Assembly (NCBI GenBank): GCA_015472025.1
Contig: BNHL01000001.1
Span: 4,080,001 to 4,144,000 of the forward strand
Direction: 5' to 3'
From: Cytophagales bacterium WSM2-2
Lineage (GTDB): Bacteria; Bacteroidota; Bacteroidia; Cytophagales; Cyclobacteriaceae
DNA: 64,000 bases
The position numbers and the translations under genes were made by a program. Positions 17,385 to 24,138 of the stretch are shown here, in pieces; within the stretch, counting starts at the first letter, position 1; each line of letters starts with the position of its first letter. Below the pieces are notes generated by a model that saw only the letters and a list, made by a program, of their open reading frames with translations, had not been told where the DNA came from and did not search any database.

Positions 17385-17909
17385 TTAGCGGATAATCTTA
17401 ATCGATTGTAACATCCGCTTCTTTAGGTCTGTTGTCTTGTTAATTAAGTCAACGGGATATCTCATCCAGAGATTGTAGCAATTACCCTTTGCGTTAAAAT
17501 AATAACGGAACATCCCAATCGTATCTCCACGTCCGTTCCATTGTCCTTTAATATCTGTGACAAAGAAATCTATACCATTGATTTGGATGACTTCACTCGT
17601 AAGTATTGTCCCGTTGTACAGTGAGGTAGCCAGGCCGTCCATTGAGTCCTTTATTTCAGAAAGGTCTGCCTCGGTCATTTCCCGGATTTTGATTCCTATT
17701 TTTTTATCAGTCGATGAAAAATCGGCAAATCCCATTTTCTCAACTACCTCTTTATTTGTTTCAAGCCGGCCGACATTTTCAGGTATACCAATCTCAATTG
17801 ATCTGAATAATTGATGCTGCTTAAGATTAGAACTATCATCAATAGTATTCTGTGAATATCCGTTGGTGACCCAAACACAAATGAAACTGAAAACCAAACA
17901 TCCTCGCAT
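17385..17909 (-). CDS. Hypothetical secreted protein
   Basis: This 174-residue protein has a signal peptide (MRGCLVFSFICVWVTNGYSQ). The mature part has alternating beta and helical segments (FRSIEIGIPENVGRLE, IREMTEADLSEIKDSM, WNGRGDTIGMFRYYF), with two cysteines in all apart from the signal. No family is recognised. It lies 125 bases upstream of the SUKH-like gene on the same strand. The function is unknown. Confidence 0.5.
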   Translation of the reverse strand: MRGCLVFSFICVWVTNGYSQNTIDDSSNLKQHQLFRSIEIGIPENVGRLETNKEVVEKMGFADFSSTDKKIGIKIREMTEADLSEIKDSMDGLATSLYNGTILTSEVIQINGIDFFVTDIKGQWNGRGDTIGMFRYYFNAKGNCYNLWMRYPVDLINKTTDLKKRMLQSIKIIR

Positions 17910-18304
17910 CTAAATATCTTTTGGAGTAATAATCCGCAACATTAGTAAAAGCAGAACACAATTGCACTCCACCTATAAAAGAATACCTTGAAGAACCACC
18001 GCAGATAGGGGGAGTTGTGCTTAGCGAGCGGGTTAAGGAAAGAACATCCGAACAATTCGCAAATTCGGTGTAGTAATCCTTTCGATAGCAATGAAGCGCG
18101 GACCTATTTCTGCTCTTGTTCAGCTCATTGTACCATCTCACCAAACAAGGTGTGTTTAAAAAAATGATAAATTTACCATTGATTGTTATAAGACTAATAG
18201 TATTAGCCAGTAATTTCGTGCAAGCATAAAATCTAAAAATGACGGCTTGGTTGGTTTTAAAGGATAAGAACGACAAAACCTGGACTCGCGTCTTTTAATA
18301 CGAG
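17910..18304. other. 395-base intergenic region with a decayed lipoprotein locus
   Basis: No intact gene is seen. The right half holds a short stretch (about 18170-18200) resembling the upstream region of the intact lipoprotein gene at 31642, followed almost directly by that gene's tail (18229-18298). The left half should hold the promoter of the minus-strand gene 17385-17909. Confidence 0.5.
18229..18298 (+). pseudogene. Frameshifted remnant 3' end of a lipoprotein gene
   Basis: The bases read KSKNDGLVGFK and then, after one extra G near 18262, DKNDKTWTRVF and TAA. This matches the C terminus of the gene at 31642-32205, and the remnant at 12046-12123. About 30 bases before it, AATTTACCATT-G-ATTG and CTAATA match the upstream region of the intact gene (about 31568-31596). 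The simplest reading is a locus whose middle has been deleted, leaving promoter region and tail. Confidence 0.65.
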
Positions 18305-18778
18305 ATGAAACGATCCTTATTCATACTCATCGCACTCTGCGTCACAGCAAGTGCTTACTCACAAGCAACCTCAACCAGTAAAAAATCAGGAAAGATGAAA
18401 TTAAACGCAGGAGTGATCACAGCGAAGTTGGCAGAAACCAAGATTTTCTACACCACCATTTTAGGTTTTGGGGTAACTTTTGAAAATGAGTTTTATCTAC
18501 TGATGCACACCCCAAGTCATGAAGCCGAGATCAGCTTCTTACTTCCCAACCATGCAAGCCAACAGCCCCTCTTTCATAAAGCATTTCAGGGACAAGGAAT
18601 GTACTTGACGATAGAAGTGGATGACGTTGACAAAATCTATAACGACCTTAAAAAGAAAGGAGTTGCTATAAAAATTGATATTCGTAACGAGCCTTGGGGC
18701 GACAGACATTTTGCCATTGAAGACCCGAACGGTATTGGCATTGACATAGTGAAGTATTCGCCGGCACAGGATAAATAA
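18305..18778 (+). CDS. Exported VOC-family (glyoxalase fold) protein
   Basis: This 157-residue protein has a signal peptide (MKRSLFILIALCVTASAYSQ) and a vicinal-oxygen-chelate fold: VITAKLAETKIFYTTILGFG, a MYLTIEVDDVDKIYNDLKK strand-helix, and a final FAIEDPNGIGIDIVKY. In VOC enzymes the DPNG turn precedes a metal-binding strand. The usual His and Glu ligands are only partly present, so it may bind rather than catalyse. VOC proteins are normally cytoplasmic; this one is predicted to be periplasmic. A second exported VOC protein is at 50255-50728. It starts 6 bases after a lipoprotein remnant. Substrate unknown. Confidence 0.82.
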   Translation: MKRSLFILIALCVTASAYSQATSTSKKSGKMKLNAGVITAKLAETKIFYTTILGFGVTFENEFYLLMHTPSHEAEISFLLPNHASQQPLFHKAFQGQGMYLTIEVDDVDKIYNDLKKKGVAIKIDIRNEPWGDRHFAIEDPNGIGIDIVKYSPAQDK

Positions 18779-18850
18779 ACGCGCGGTCTTTGATAGGACT
18801 TCAAATCTTGCCGGAGAAAAACTACGGCAAGACGGGAGGGAAATCAATTC

Positions 18851-19255
18851 TTACACTATCAGTTTAACATTTGCCCCTTGCCTTAATGTTTTATGTATTT
18901 CCGCGATACTGTCGGTGTCTTTGATAAGTTGCTGAAGTTCTTCCTTTGTGGCGGTCGATTTTATGATTGGCTTATACTCAAAGTTAGTTCCCGGATCTCC
19001 TTCAGCCCCAAAGTTGCATGTAACTTCAACATCGATCTCCATTATTTTAATATTCCGCTTTGCAGCTTCCCGGTAGATATCATTGCAATAGCATACCGCC
19101 AACGAAAGGAGTAATAATTCAGCCCCATTTACCGAAGACCCATAACCTGAATCCTTCGAAGGAATTTGAATTGGTTTCGTTTGGCCATTGGTAGAAACGA
19201 CTATTTCGTTTCTATTAAGTTCGTTTTTTATGATCGCTGATATTTTCATTGTCAA
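18851..19255 (-). CDS. OsmC/Ohr-family protein
   Basis: This 134-residue cytoplasmic protein belongs to the OsmC-like family, which reduces organic peroxides by a cysteine pair. The helix NGAELLLLSLAVCYCNDI holds Cys55 and Cys57, and EVTCNFGA holds Cys80. The family usually has one Cys on this helix (position equivalent to Cys55 or Cys57) and one in the later strand, so the CYC pair is a small oddity. Many members of this branch have unknown substrates. It stands alone between convergent neighbours. Confidence 0.82.
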   Translation of the reverse strand: MTMKISAIIKNELNRNEIVVSTNGQTKPIQIPSKDSGYGSSVNGAELLLLSLAVCYCNDIYREAAKRNIKIMEIDVEVTCNFGAEGDPGTNFEYKPIIKSTATKEELQQLIKDTDSIAEIHKTLRQGANVKLIV

Positions 19256-19331
19256 TTGGGATTCTTTTATGATATGGCTAGGACTTCAAATCATCGCAGT
19301 GAGAAACATTCGGAGAGCGCGGGAGCTGCCT

Positions 19332-19868
19332 TCAACTCTTCGCTCCGGTAACTAGATTTCTTTTTTCAATAATGTCATCAAACTTCAGAATAATATTATC
19401 TCCAACGAAGCTGAACTCATAGGGAGGAGAAACAAATGTCTCCCAAAGTTGCTCGCCCTGTAAATTAAAAACTCCGAAGTCCGTTTCTTCTTGTTGAAGA
19501 ATAAAGTTGGAATACTTTGTCCAGCTCCAAAATCCAAATCCATGATTCTTCTCAAATATTAATTTATTGTCCGAGAGCCTGTAAGTTTTAATTACTCTCC
19601 CGGCACCAATAAATAAAGTATCCGATTCTTTTTCGTAATGAAGCCCGGGTCTAAATCCTGCATAGCCAACGGGATCAGATCTGAAAGCGATTATTGAATA
19701 GCTTGGATTTAAGAATCCCTTTGAGATAATCACGTAGACTTCAGTCCCCTCATTCTTTAAATCCTTATCGTCTATAAAAATTGAATGCTTTTTATAGTGA
19801 TCGATGATGGTAGGAACTTGGCCGACAAAAACGGTTATGTTGTAGTTGTCAATTGAAAATTCTATCAC
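19332..19868 (-). CDS. Hypothetical protein, beta-propeller-like fragment
   Basis: This 178-residue soluble protein has no signal peptide. It reads as a series of short strands (VYVIISKGFLN, DTLFIGAGRVIKTYRLSDN, FGVFNLQGEQLWETFVSPP) like two or three blades of a propeller. Family not recognised. It is not long enough for a complete propeller, so it may be a partial fold or an oligomer. It stands alone, 77 bases downstream of the divergent OsmC gene's start region. The function is unknown. Confidence 0.45.
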   Translation of the reverse strand: MIEFSIDNYNITVFVGQVPTIIDHYKKHSIFIDDKDLKNEGTEVYVIISKGFLNPSYSIIAFRSDPVGYAGFRPGLHYEKESDTLFIGAGRVIKTYRLSDNKLIFEKNHGFGFWSWTKYSNFILQQEETDFGVFNLQGEQLWETFVSPPYEFSFVGDNIILKFDDIIEKRNLVTGAKS

Positions 19869-20022
19869 AGATTATTTAGATTGCTCAGGCCGCAAGTTAA
19901 TAATTCGCAAACTCGGTTTACGATTCTTTCGGCAAGCAGGCAAGCGCTGGACTAAATAAATACGTGATGTACAAAACTCGATGGTGAAAAAATGTAAAAA
20001 AAACATACTTTTCCGCTTCACG

Positions 20023-21789
20023 ATGAAAATTTTCTTTACGCTCCTGATTCTGATGTGGCTTCCACTTCGAGCAATCAACGGTCAGCCGCTGCCGGGATTC
20101 AAGCCAGCCAACATGTTTCAGGAACAGCAACTGGTTATTGAAGATGCTCCACCCGACACACGCATATTGATCAATGCGCCATCAACTGGTTTGGAAAAAA
20201 ACAAACCATTGCTGCTCATTTTGTATGCATTGCCCAATGGAAATACAATCGAGCAAACTTTTGGGAAGACTATGAAACCGGGCGATGACTGGCACTACGA
20301 CATTCAGCACATTGGCGCCCAGACCCGGTTCCTTAGAAGTGTTCTTCACGATCAGATCATTGTTGTGGCGTATCTCCAGGCCAGGCAAAAAAGCTGGTCG
20401 GTGTGGAAGAATAATAACCCGGGCTTTCAGCAGGATATTGTCAAGCTTGTTGATTCGCTCACGACAATATTCTCACCATGGAATACGCAGGTTATGCTGA
20501 GCGGGCACAGCGGAGGCGGACGATTTATTTTCAGTTACCTGGAGTCAAATGAAACCCTGCCGAACAAGGTGGGCCGTATCGCATTTCTGGACAGCAACTA
20601 TGGCTATGAAGATTCGATCCATGGACCTCGCCTGACGAAGTGGTTGAAATCGGGAAAGAAAAAATCATTGTCGGTGCTGGCATACAATGACAGTGTGGTT
20701 ATTTACAATGACAAACCGCTGGTATCGCCCACAGGTGGAACGTGGTACAGGAGTAAGATGATGAAAGACTACCTGGCCAAAACCTGGCGTTTCAAAAAGA
20801 AGGATCAGGACAGTTTGGTATGGCATACATCGAGAAAGAAAACCATCGAGATCATCCTCAAGACAAATCCCACGGAAAAAATCTATCACACCGTGCAAGT
20901 GGAGCGAAATGGATTTATTCATTGTGTACTGAGTGGGTCTAAACAGGAGCAGAAGCAATACACCTATTTTGGGAAGCGGGCTTACTCCGGCTTTATTGCC
21001 GATAGTATCGCGATCCCCATCCGCTGGTTGAATATCCCCGGCCGTACGGCCGATGCCGAGCCGGGATCTGCTTTCATGAAGCGCGTGGCTCCGTTATCCA
21101 GGGAAGAGCGTGAAGTAGAAATCTATAAGGCGCTGGCTGCCGGCAACATGCCTGAGTTTTTAAGAAAGACAGTCACCCTGCAGGCGCAGTTCATGGATTC
21201 CGCAGGACGACCTCACCGGGTCATGTATGAAGTCATGCCCGATTACCTGGCTGTAGGTAGTGACGCTGACTATTGCCGGGTTCCCATGAATCCACACACG
21301 GCCCAACAACTGGCTTCCCGGTATGGCGCTTCTCTGATCACACCCAAACTAAGTGATCATATTTATCAAATGGCGGAAGTAAAATTGGACCCCTTCTTCT
21401 ACAAGCCGGTGGGTAATGCCAATGAGACGGTAGAGAAGTTTGTGGCGCACAATGAACAGATTGAGAAACAAAAAGGGGAGGCCGGTGCAAAGAACGGTCA
21501 ACTCATTGCTGGAATAAAAAAAGACGTTGTGTTATCGGCACGAATAGGAAACAAACCCAATAAAGTAGTCATCTATGGATGGCACAAGCCCGACGGATTA
21601 CCCATTCAACCCGTGTATGGTGGTCATGTAGACTGGTATGTCGACTACAGTCATGGTATCCGGCTTATGAATAACCAGGTTGTGGTGGATGGAAAATTTT
21701 ATCTCGTCAGTAGTATTTTAGAAGACCCACTGCTGTATAAGATTTTTAGCAATGAGGATGTTCCAATAAAAACCTTTTACGACAGGTGA
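20023..21789 (+). CDS. Secreted two-domain protein: alpha/beta hydrolase plus YGWH domain
   Basis: This 588-residue secreted protein has two parts. The first (about residues 30-330) is an alpha/beta hydrolase with the nucleophile elbow GHSGGG (Ser163 from the chosen Met) and signal peptide FTLLILMWLPLRAINGQ. The second (about 370-588) carries VVIYGWHKPDGLPIQPVYGG, then VDYSHGIRLMNNQ and LVSSILEDPLLY. I know that motif from uncharacterised proteins of Acidobacteria and Bacteroidota, where the domain usually stands alone. The frame opens at 19981; the second Met (20023) gives the cleaner signal. The likely role is a secreted esterase or peptidase, but the substrate is unknown. No operon partner. 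Confidence 0.7.
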   Translation: MKIFFTLLILMWLPLRAINGQPLPGFKPANMFQEQQLVIEDAPPDTRILINAPSTGLEKNKPLLLILYALPNGNTIEQTFGKTMKPGDDWHYDIQHIGAQTRFLRSVLHDQIIVVAYLQARQKSWSVWKNNNPGFQQDIVKLVDSLTTIFSPWNTQVMLSGHSGGGRFIFSYLESNETLPNKVGRIAFLDSNYGYEDSIHGPRLTKWLKSGKKKSLSVLAYNDSVVIYNDKPLVSPTGGTWYRSKMMKDYLAKTWRFKKKDQDSLVWHTSRKKTIEIILKTNPTEKIYHTVQVERNGFIHCVLSGSKQEQKQYTYFGKRAYSGFIADSIAIPIRWLNIPGRTADAEPGSAFMKRVAPLSREEREVEIYKALAAGNMPEFLRKTVTLQAQFMDSAGRPHRVMYEVMPDYLAVGSDADYCRVPMNPHTAQQLASRYGASLITPKLSDHIYQMAEVKLDPFFYKPVGNANETVEKFVAHNEQIEKQKGEAGAKNGQLIAGIKKDVVLSARIGNKPNKVVIYGWHKPDGLPIQPVYGGHVDWYVDYSHGIRLMNNQVVVDGKFYLVSSILEDPLLYKIFSNEDVPIKTFYDR

Positions 21790-21906
21790 AGAAATTTTCA
21801 TGCTCGGTGAAGAAACGCCAGCAAGGGCGGGCGAAGACCTAAGTATACCTTTTTCATAACCCGTCCTTGTTGGACCAATTTACTGTAGCAGTGTACCAAC
21901 TTACGA

Positions 21907-22098
21907 CTACTTGTCGGTGGGTGCGCCTAGGGCATTGCGAAATTGGATTGTATAAGAATCGGTACACGCTACTTGTGCTACAATGTATACCGAACTAAAA
22001 AATACATTGCCCGTCATACTTGTAACAATGTGGGTAGAAAGCATCAATAGATCAGCATGTGACCTGCGGGCTATCTTCAAAGCAACTCTTGCTATCAT
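21907..22098 (-). pseudogene. N-terminal fragment of a small Bacteroidota protein
   Basis: The 63-codon frame reads ARVALKIARRSHADLLMLS and then HIVTSMTGNVFF. This resembles the N terminus of an unnamed Bacteroidota protein of about 200 residues that has a conserved MTGN-x-x-F motif after a helix of this type. The homologues I recall continue for about 150 residues; here a stop follows ALGAPTDK. It looks like a truncated copy. The recollection of the family is from general knowledge and not checked. Confidence 0.4.
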
Positions 22099-22261
22099 AG
22101 GAATCCCTAGATATCATTAAAACAGAAAGGCGAGGAGGATCAGTTATTGAGCGACACAATTAGTTATTAGAAAATGCGAACAATTTTTTCTCCCCAAGGT
22201 TGTTGTTGATTAGTGTATTGCTGTTGGTCGACCACAATAGCCCAACGGGGCGCTTATTCCT

Positions 22262-22269
22262 TAAATTTG
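22262..22269 (+). promoter_or_regulatory. Candidate -7 box upstream of the Crp-type regulator
   Basis: The bases TAAATTTG match TAnnTTTG exactly, 32 bases before the ATG at 22302. The surrounding CTTATTCCTTAAATTTGTAT recurs, with one mismatch, at 50818-50837 upstream of the DUF2200 gene. No TTG at the normal -33 spacing. Confidence 0.45.
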
Positions 22270-22301
22270 TATATAAGTAATCTGTTTCTCGCGGTAACCC
22301 A

Positions 22302-22871
22302 ATGAAAGAGTTCATTACATTCATTCTGCAATTTGGAAATTTGAATCAGCAACAGGTTGAAATGATTTCAAAAAGAGCTAAAGAATTAGAGCTTAAGGAA
22401 GAAGAATATTTCTCTGAAGCCGGACAAATTCCACGGCAAGTCGGATTTATTGTAGAAGGAATTATCAGGATATGTTTTTACAACAATAAGGGAGAAGAGA
22501 TAACAAAGTATTTCATTGACGAAAACAATTTGGTTGTTGATATCAATAGTTTTGAAAGCAAAGCGCTGTCATCCGTATACATACAGGCTGTTACCAATTG
22601 CAGGCTGATCGTATTTTCACAAAATGACTGGGAGACGTTTTCAAATACAATAACCGGTTGGAGTGGTATGGTGAATAAAATCACTTCAAAAGCGTTGACG
22701 AGAAAAATTAAACGGATAAGCCCTATGGTTTCAGAAGACGCGACTACACGTTACCTGACGTTTATGGAAGAATATCCAAAACTGGCTAACCGCATTCCAC
22801 TCTCTTATCTAGCTTCTTACTTAGGCATTACTCAATCTTCTTTGAGCAGAATAAGAAGAAGTCTTCGCTGA
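22302..22871 (+). CDS. Crp/Fnr-family transcription regulator
   Basis: This 189-residue DNA-binding protein has a cyclic-nucleotide-binding jelly-roll (about residues 1-115, with GQIPRQVGFIVEGIIRI and GEEITKYFIDENN) and a C-terminal winged helix (IPLSYLASYLGITQSSLSRI). It lacks the Cys cluster of oxygen-sensing Fnr proteins, so an iron-sulfur role is unlikely. In Bacteroidota, regulators of this shape often control a neighbouring enzyme gene; here the aldo/keto reductase follows after 72 bases on the same strand. The effector is unknown. Confidence 0.85.
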   Translation: MKEFITFILQFGNLNQQQVEMISKRAKELELKEEEYFSEAGQIPRQVGFIVEGIIRICFYNNKGEEITKYFIDENNLVVDINSFESKALSSVYIQAVTNCRLIVFSQNDWETFSNTITGWSGMVNKITSKALTRKIKRISPMVSEDATTRYLTFMEEYPKLANRIPLSYLASYLGITQSSLSRIRRSLR

Positions 22872-22943
22872 CTCTTTTTGCCATTTGGCAAATGACTAAA
22901 CCGTTTTAGTCCTCAATTTTGATTCATAGCAAATTTTATAACT

Positions 22944-23825
22944 ATGAACATCAAAAAGACAATAACCATTGCAGCAAACACAAATCACCCATTGGTTTTA
23001 AAGAGATTCGGCTACGGTACAATGCAACTGACAGGTGAATCTGTTTGGGGCGAACCCAAAAACAGACCTGAAGCATTGCAGATACTTAAAGCGGCAGTGA
23101 GCAATGGAGTAAATTTCCTGGATACAGCCGATTTTTATGGAGAAGATGTGACCAACCGGCTGATTGCTGAATCATTATTTCCTTACTCAAATGAGTTAGT
23201 GATTTGTACCAAGGTAGGGACTACAAGAACGAAAGATAAGAGTTGGAAAATTTTCGATAAACCTCAAAACCTGAGAGCAAGTATAGAAAACAATCTCAGG
23301 ACTTTAAAAGTTGAACAACTTAAGTTAGTACATCTTCGGTACACTACTGGAACAGATACACCACTGGATGAATCTTTAGGGGCGATGTTTGAAATGCAAA
23401 AGGAGGGAAAGATTTTACATGTCGGGTTAAGTTGTGTAAGTGCGGAGGAATTGAATAAGGCATTGACCATGGGAGATATTGCCAGCGTGGAAAATGCATT
23501 CGGTTATGGACAGCGAACAACTTTTAAATTCTACAACAACGAGATCAGAGGCATGCAAGAGGTTATGGACATTTGTACGGAAAAAGAAATCCCAATGATT
23601 CCTTTTTGGTCGCTGCAAAGTTCTTTGCCAAAGAATGAGAATAAGATTTCGGTAATTGCTAAAAAGTATGGTGTGACACCAGCTCAAATACATTTGGCCT
23701 GGCTACTGCACTATAACGACTTGATTTTACCAATTCCCGGTACTTCAAAACTGAAACATCTTGAAGAAAATATAAAGGCACTTGAGATTTCAATCTCAGA
23801 AGAAGACATGACATTCCTGGAATAA
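22944..23825 (+). CDS. Aldo/keto reductase
   Basis: This 293-residue cytoplasmic NADPH-dependent oxidoreductase has the (beta/alpha)8 AKR fold. The catalytic Asp60 (FLDTADFYGE), Tyr65 and Lys90 (CTKVG) are present. The fourth residue of the usual tetrad, a His in the next strand, aligns with Arg132 in LKLVHLRY, with a His two residues before. A subgroup of AKRs has Arg there. The segment HYNDLILPIPGTSK near the C terminus is the cofactor-binding part. It lies downstream of the Crp-type regulator, which may control it. Substrate unknown. Confidence 0.87.
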   Translation: MNIKKTITIAANTNHPLVLKRFGYGTMQLTGESVWGEPKNRPEALQILKAAVSNGVNFLDTADFYGEDVTNRLIAESLFPYSNELVICTKVGTTRTKDKSWKIFDKPQNLRASIENNLRTLKVEQLKLVHLRYTTGTDTPLDESLGAMFEMQKEGKILHVGLSCVSAEELNKALTMGDIASVENAFGYGQRTTFKFYNNEIRGMQEVMDICTEKEIPMIPFWSLQSSLPKNENKISVIAKKYGVTPAQIHLAWLLHYNDLILPIPGTSKLKHLEENIKALEISISEEDMTFLE

Positions 23826-23949
23826 GAGCTTCGACAAATACTTTGTTGTTGTTGATCGGCCAACCAACAAATAACCCATCTGGCCAACTCTACCGAAAAC
23901 ATGCGGACTCTGGGGTCTAACAGATTTCCATGATGCCTAATTATAACAT

Positions 23950-23968
23950 TTGACCCTTCCAGGGTCAA
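23950..23968. repeat. REP-like palindrome, copy 1
   Basis: The stem TTGACCC/GGGTCAA encloses TTCCA, preceded by AACAT. A second copy with the same left part (AACATTTGACCC, TTCC) is at 31448-31465. Both are intergenic. No T run follows, so a terminator role is not supported. Confidence 0.35.
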
Positions 23969-24082
23969 GCAAAAGATTTGATTTAGAGCAAACACAAGCT
24001 ATTGATTGGCACTTCTGTTGCATTGTCTATGACTTTCGTTGAACCTTCAGATATACTAAGTGATTCTACTTTAAGAGCATCC

Positions 24083-24090
24083 TATCTTTG
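24083..24090 (+). promoter_or_regulatory. Candidate -7 box of the fibre gene
   Basis: The bases TATCTTTG match TAnnTTTG exactly, 48 bases before the ATG at 24139. No good -33 TTG. The predicted leader would contain both copies of the 21-base tandem repeat. Confidence 0.4.
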
Positions 24091-24094
24091 ACGA

Positions 24095-24136
24095 TTCCGT
24101 CTATAACCATTTCTTTTCCGTCCATAACCATTTCTT
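24095..24136 (+). repeat. Two tandem 21-base repeats in the fibre-gene leader
   Basis: The unit TTCCGTCYATAACCATTTCT plus a final T occurs twice without a gap (24095-24115, 24116-24136), with one mismatch. The second copy ends two bases before the ATG. The number of copies could vary by slippage and change the leader length. Confidence 0.6.
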
Positions 24137-24138
24137 TG

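Larger units (their letters stand above)
21790..22301. other. 512-base intergenic region with inverted repeat and gene fragment
   Basis: An imperfect inverted repeat (CCAGCAAGGGCGGG at 21818-21831 and CCCGTCCTTGTTGG at 21860-21873, 12 of 14 paired) lies after the hydrolase stop and could form a long hairpin. A gene fragment is on the minus strand at 21907-22098. The right end holds the promoter of the Crp-type regulator. Confidence 0.4.
23826..24138. other. Intergenic region with REP-like hairpin and fibre-gene promoter
   Basis: At 23950-23968 TTGACCC and GGGTCAA pair around TTCCA; a related hairpin is at 31448-31465. A TATCTTTG box is at 24083-24090, and a 21-base tandem duplication is at 24095-24136, just before the fibre ATG. 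No gene is seen. Confidence 0.45.

Noticed and set aside
23711..23995. 94-codon minus-strand frame at the end of the aldo/keto reductase
   Set aside because: Most of it is antisense to the reductase, and the rest lies in the REP-like region.
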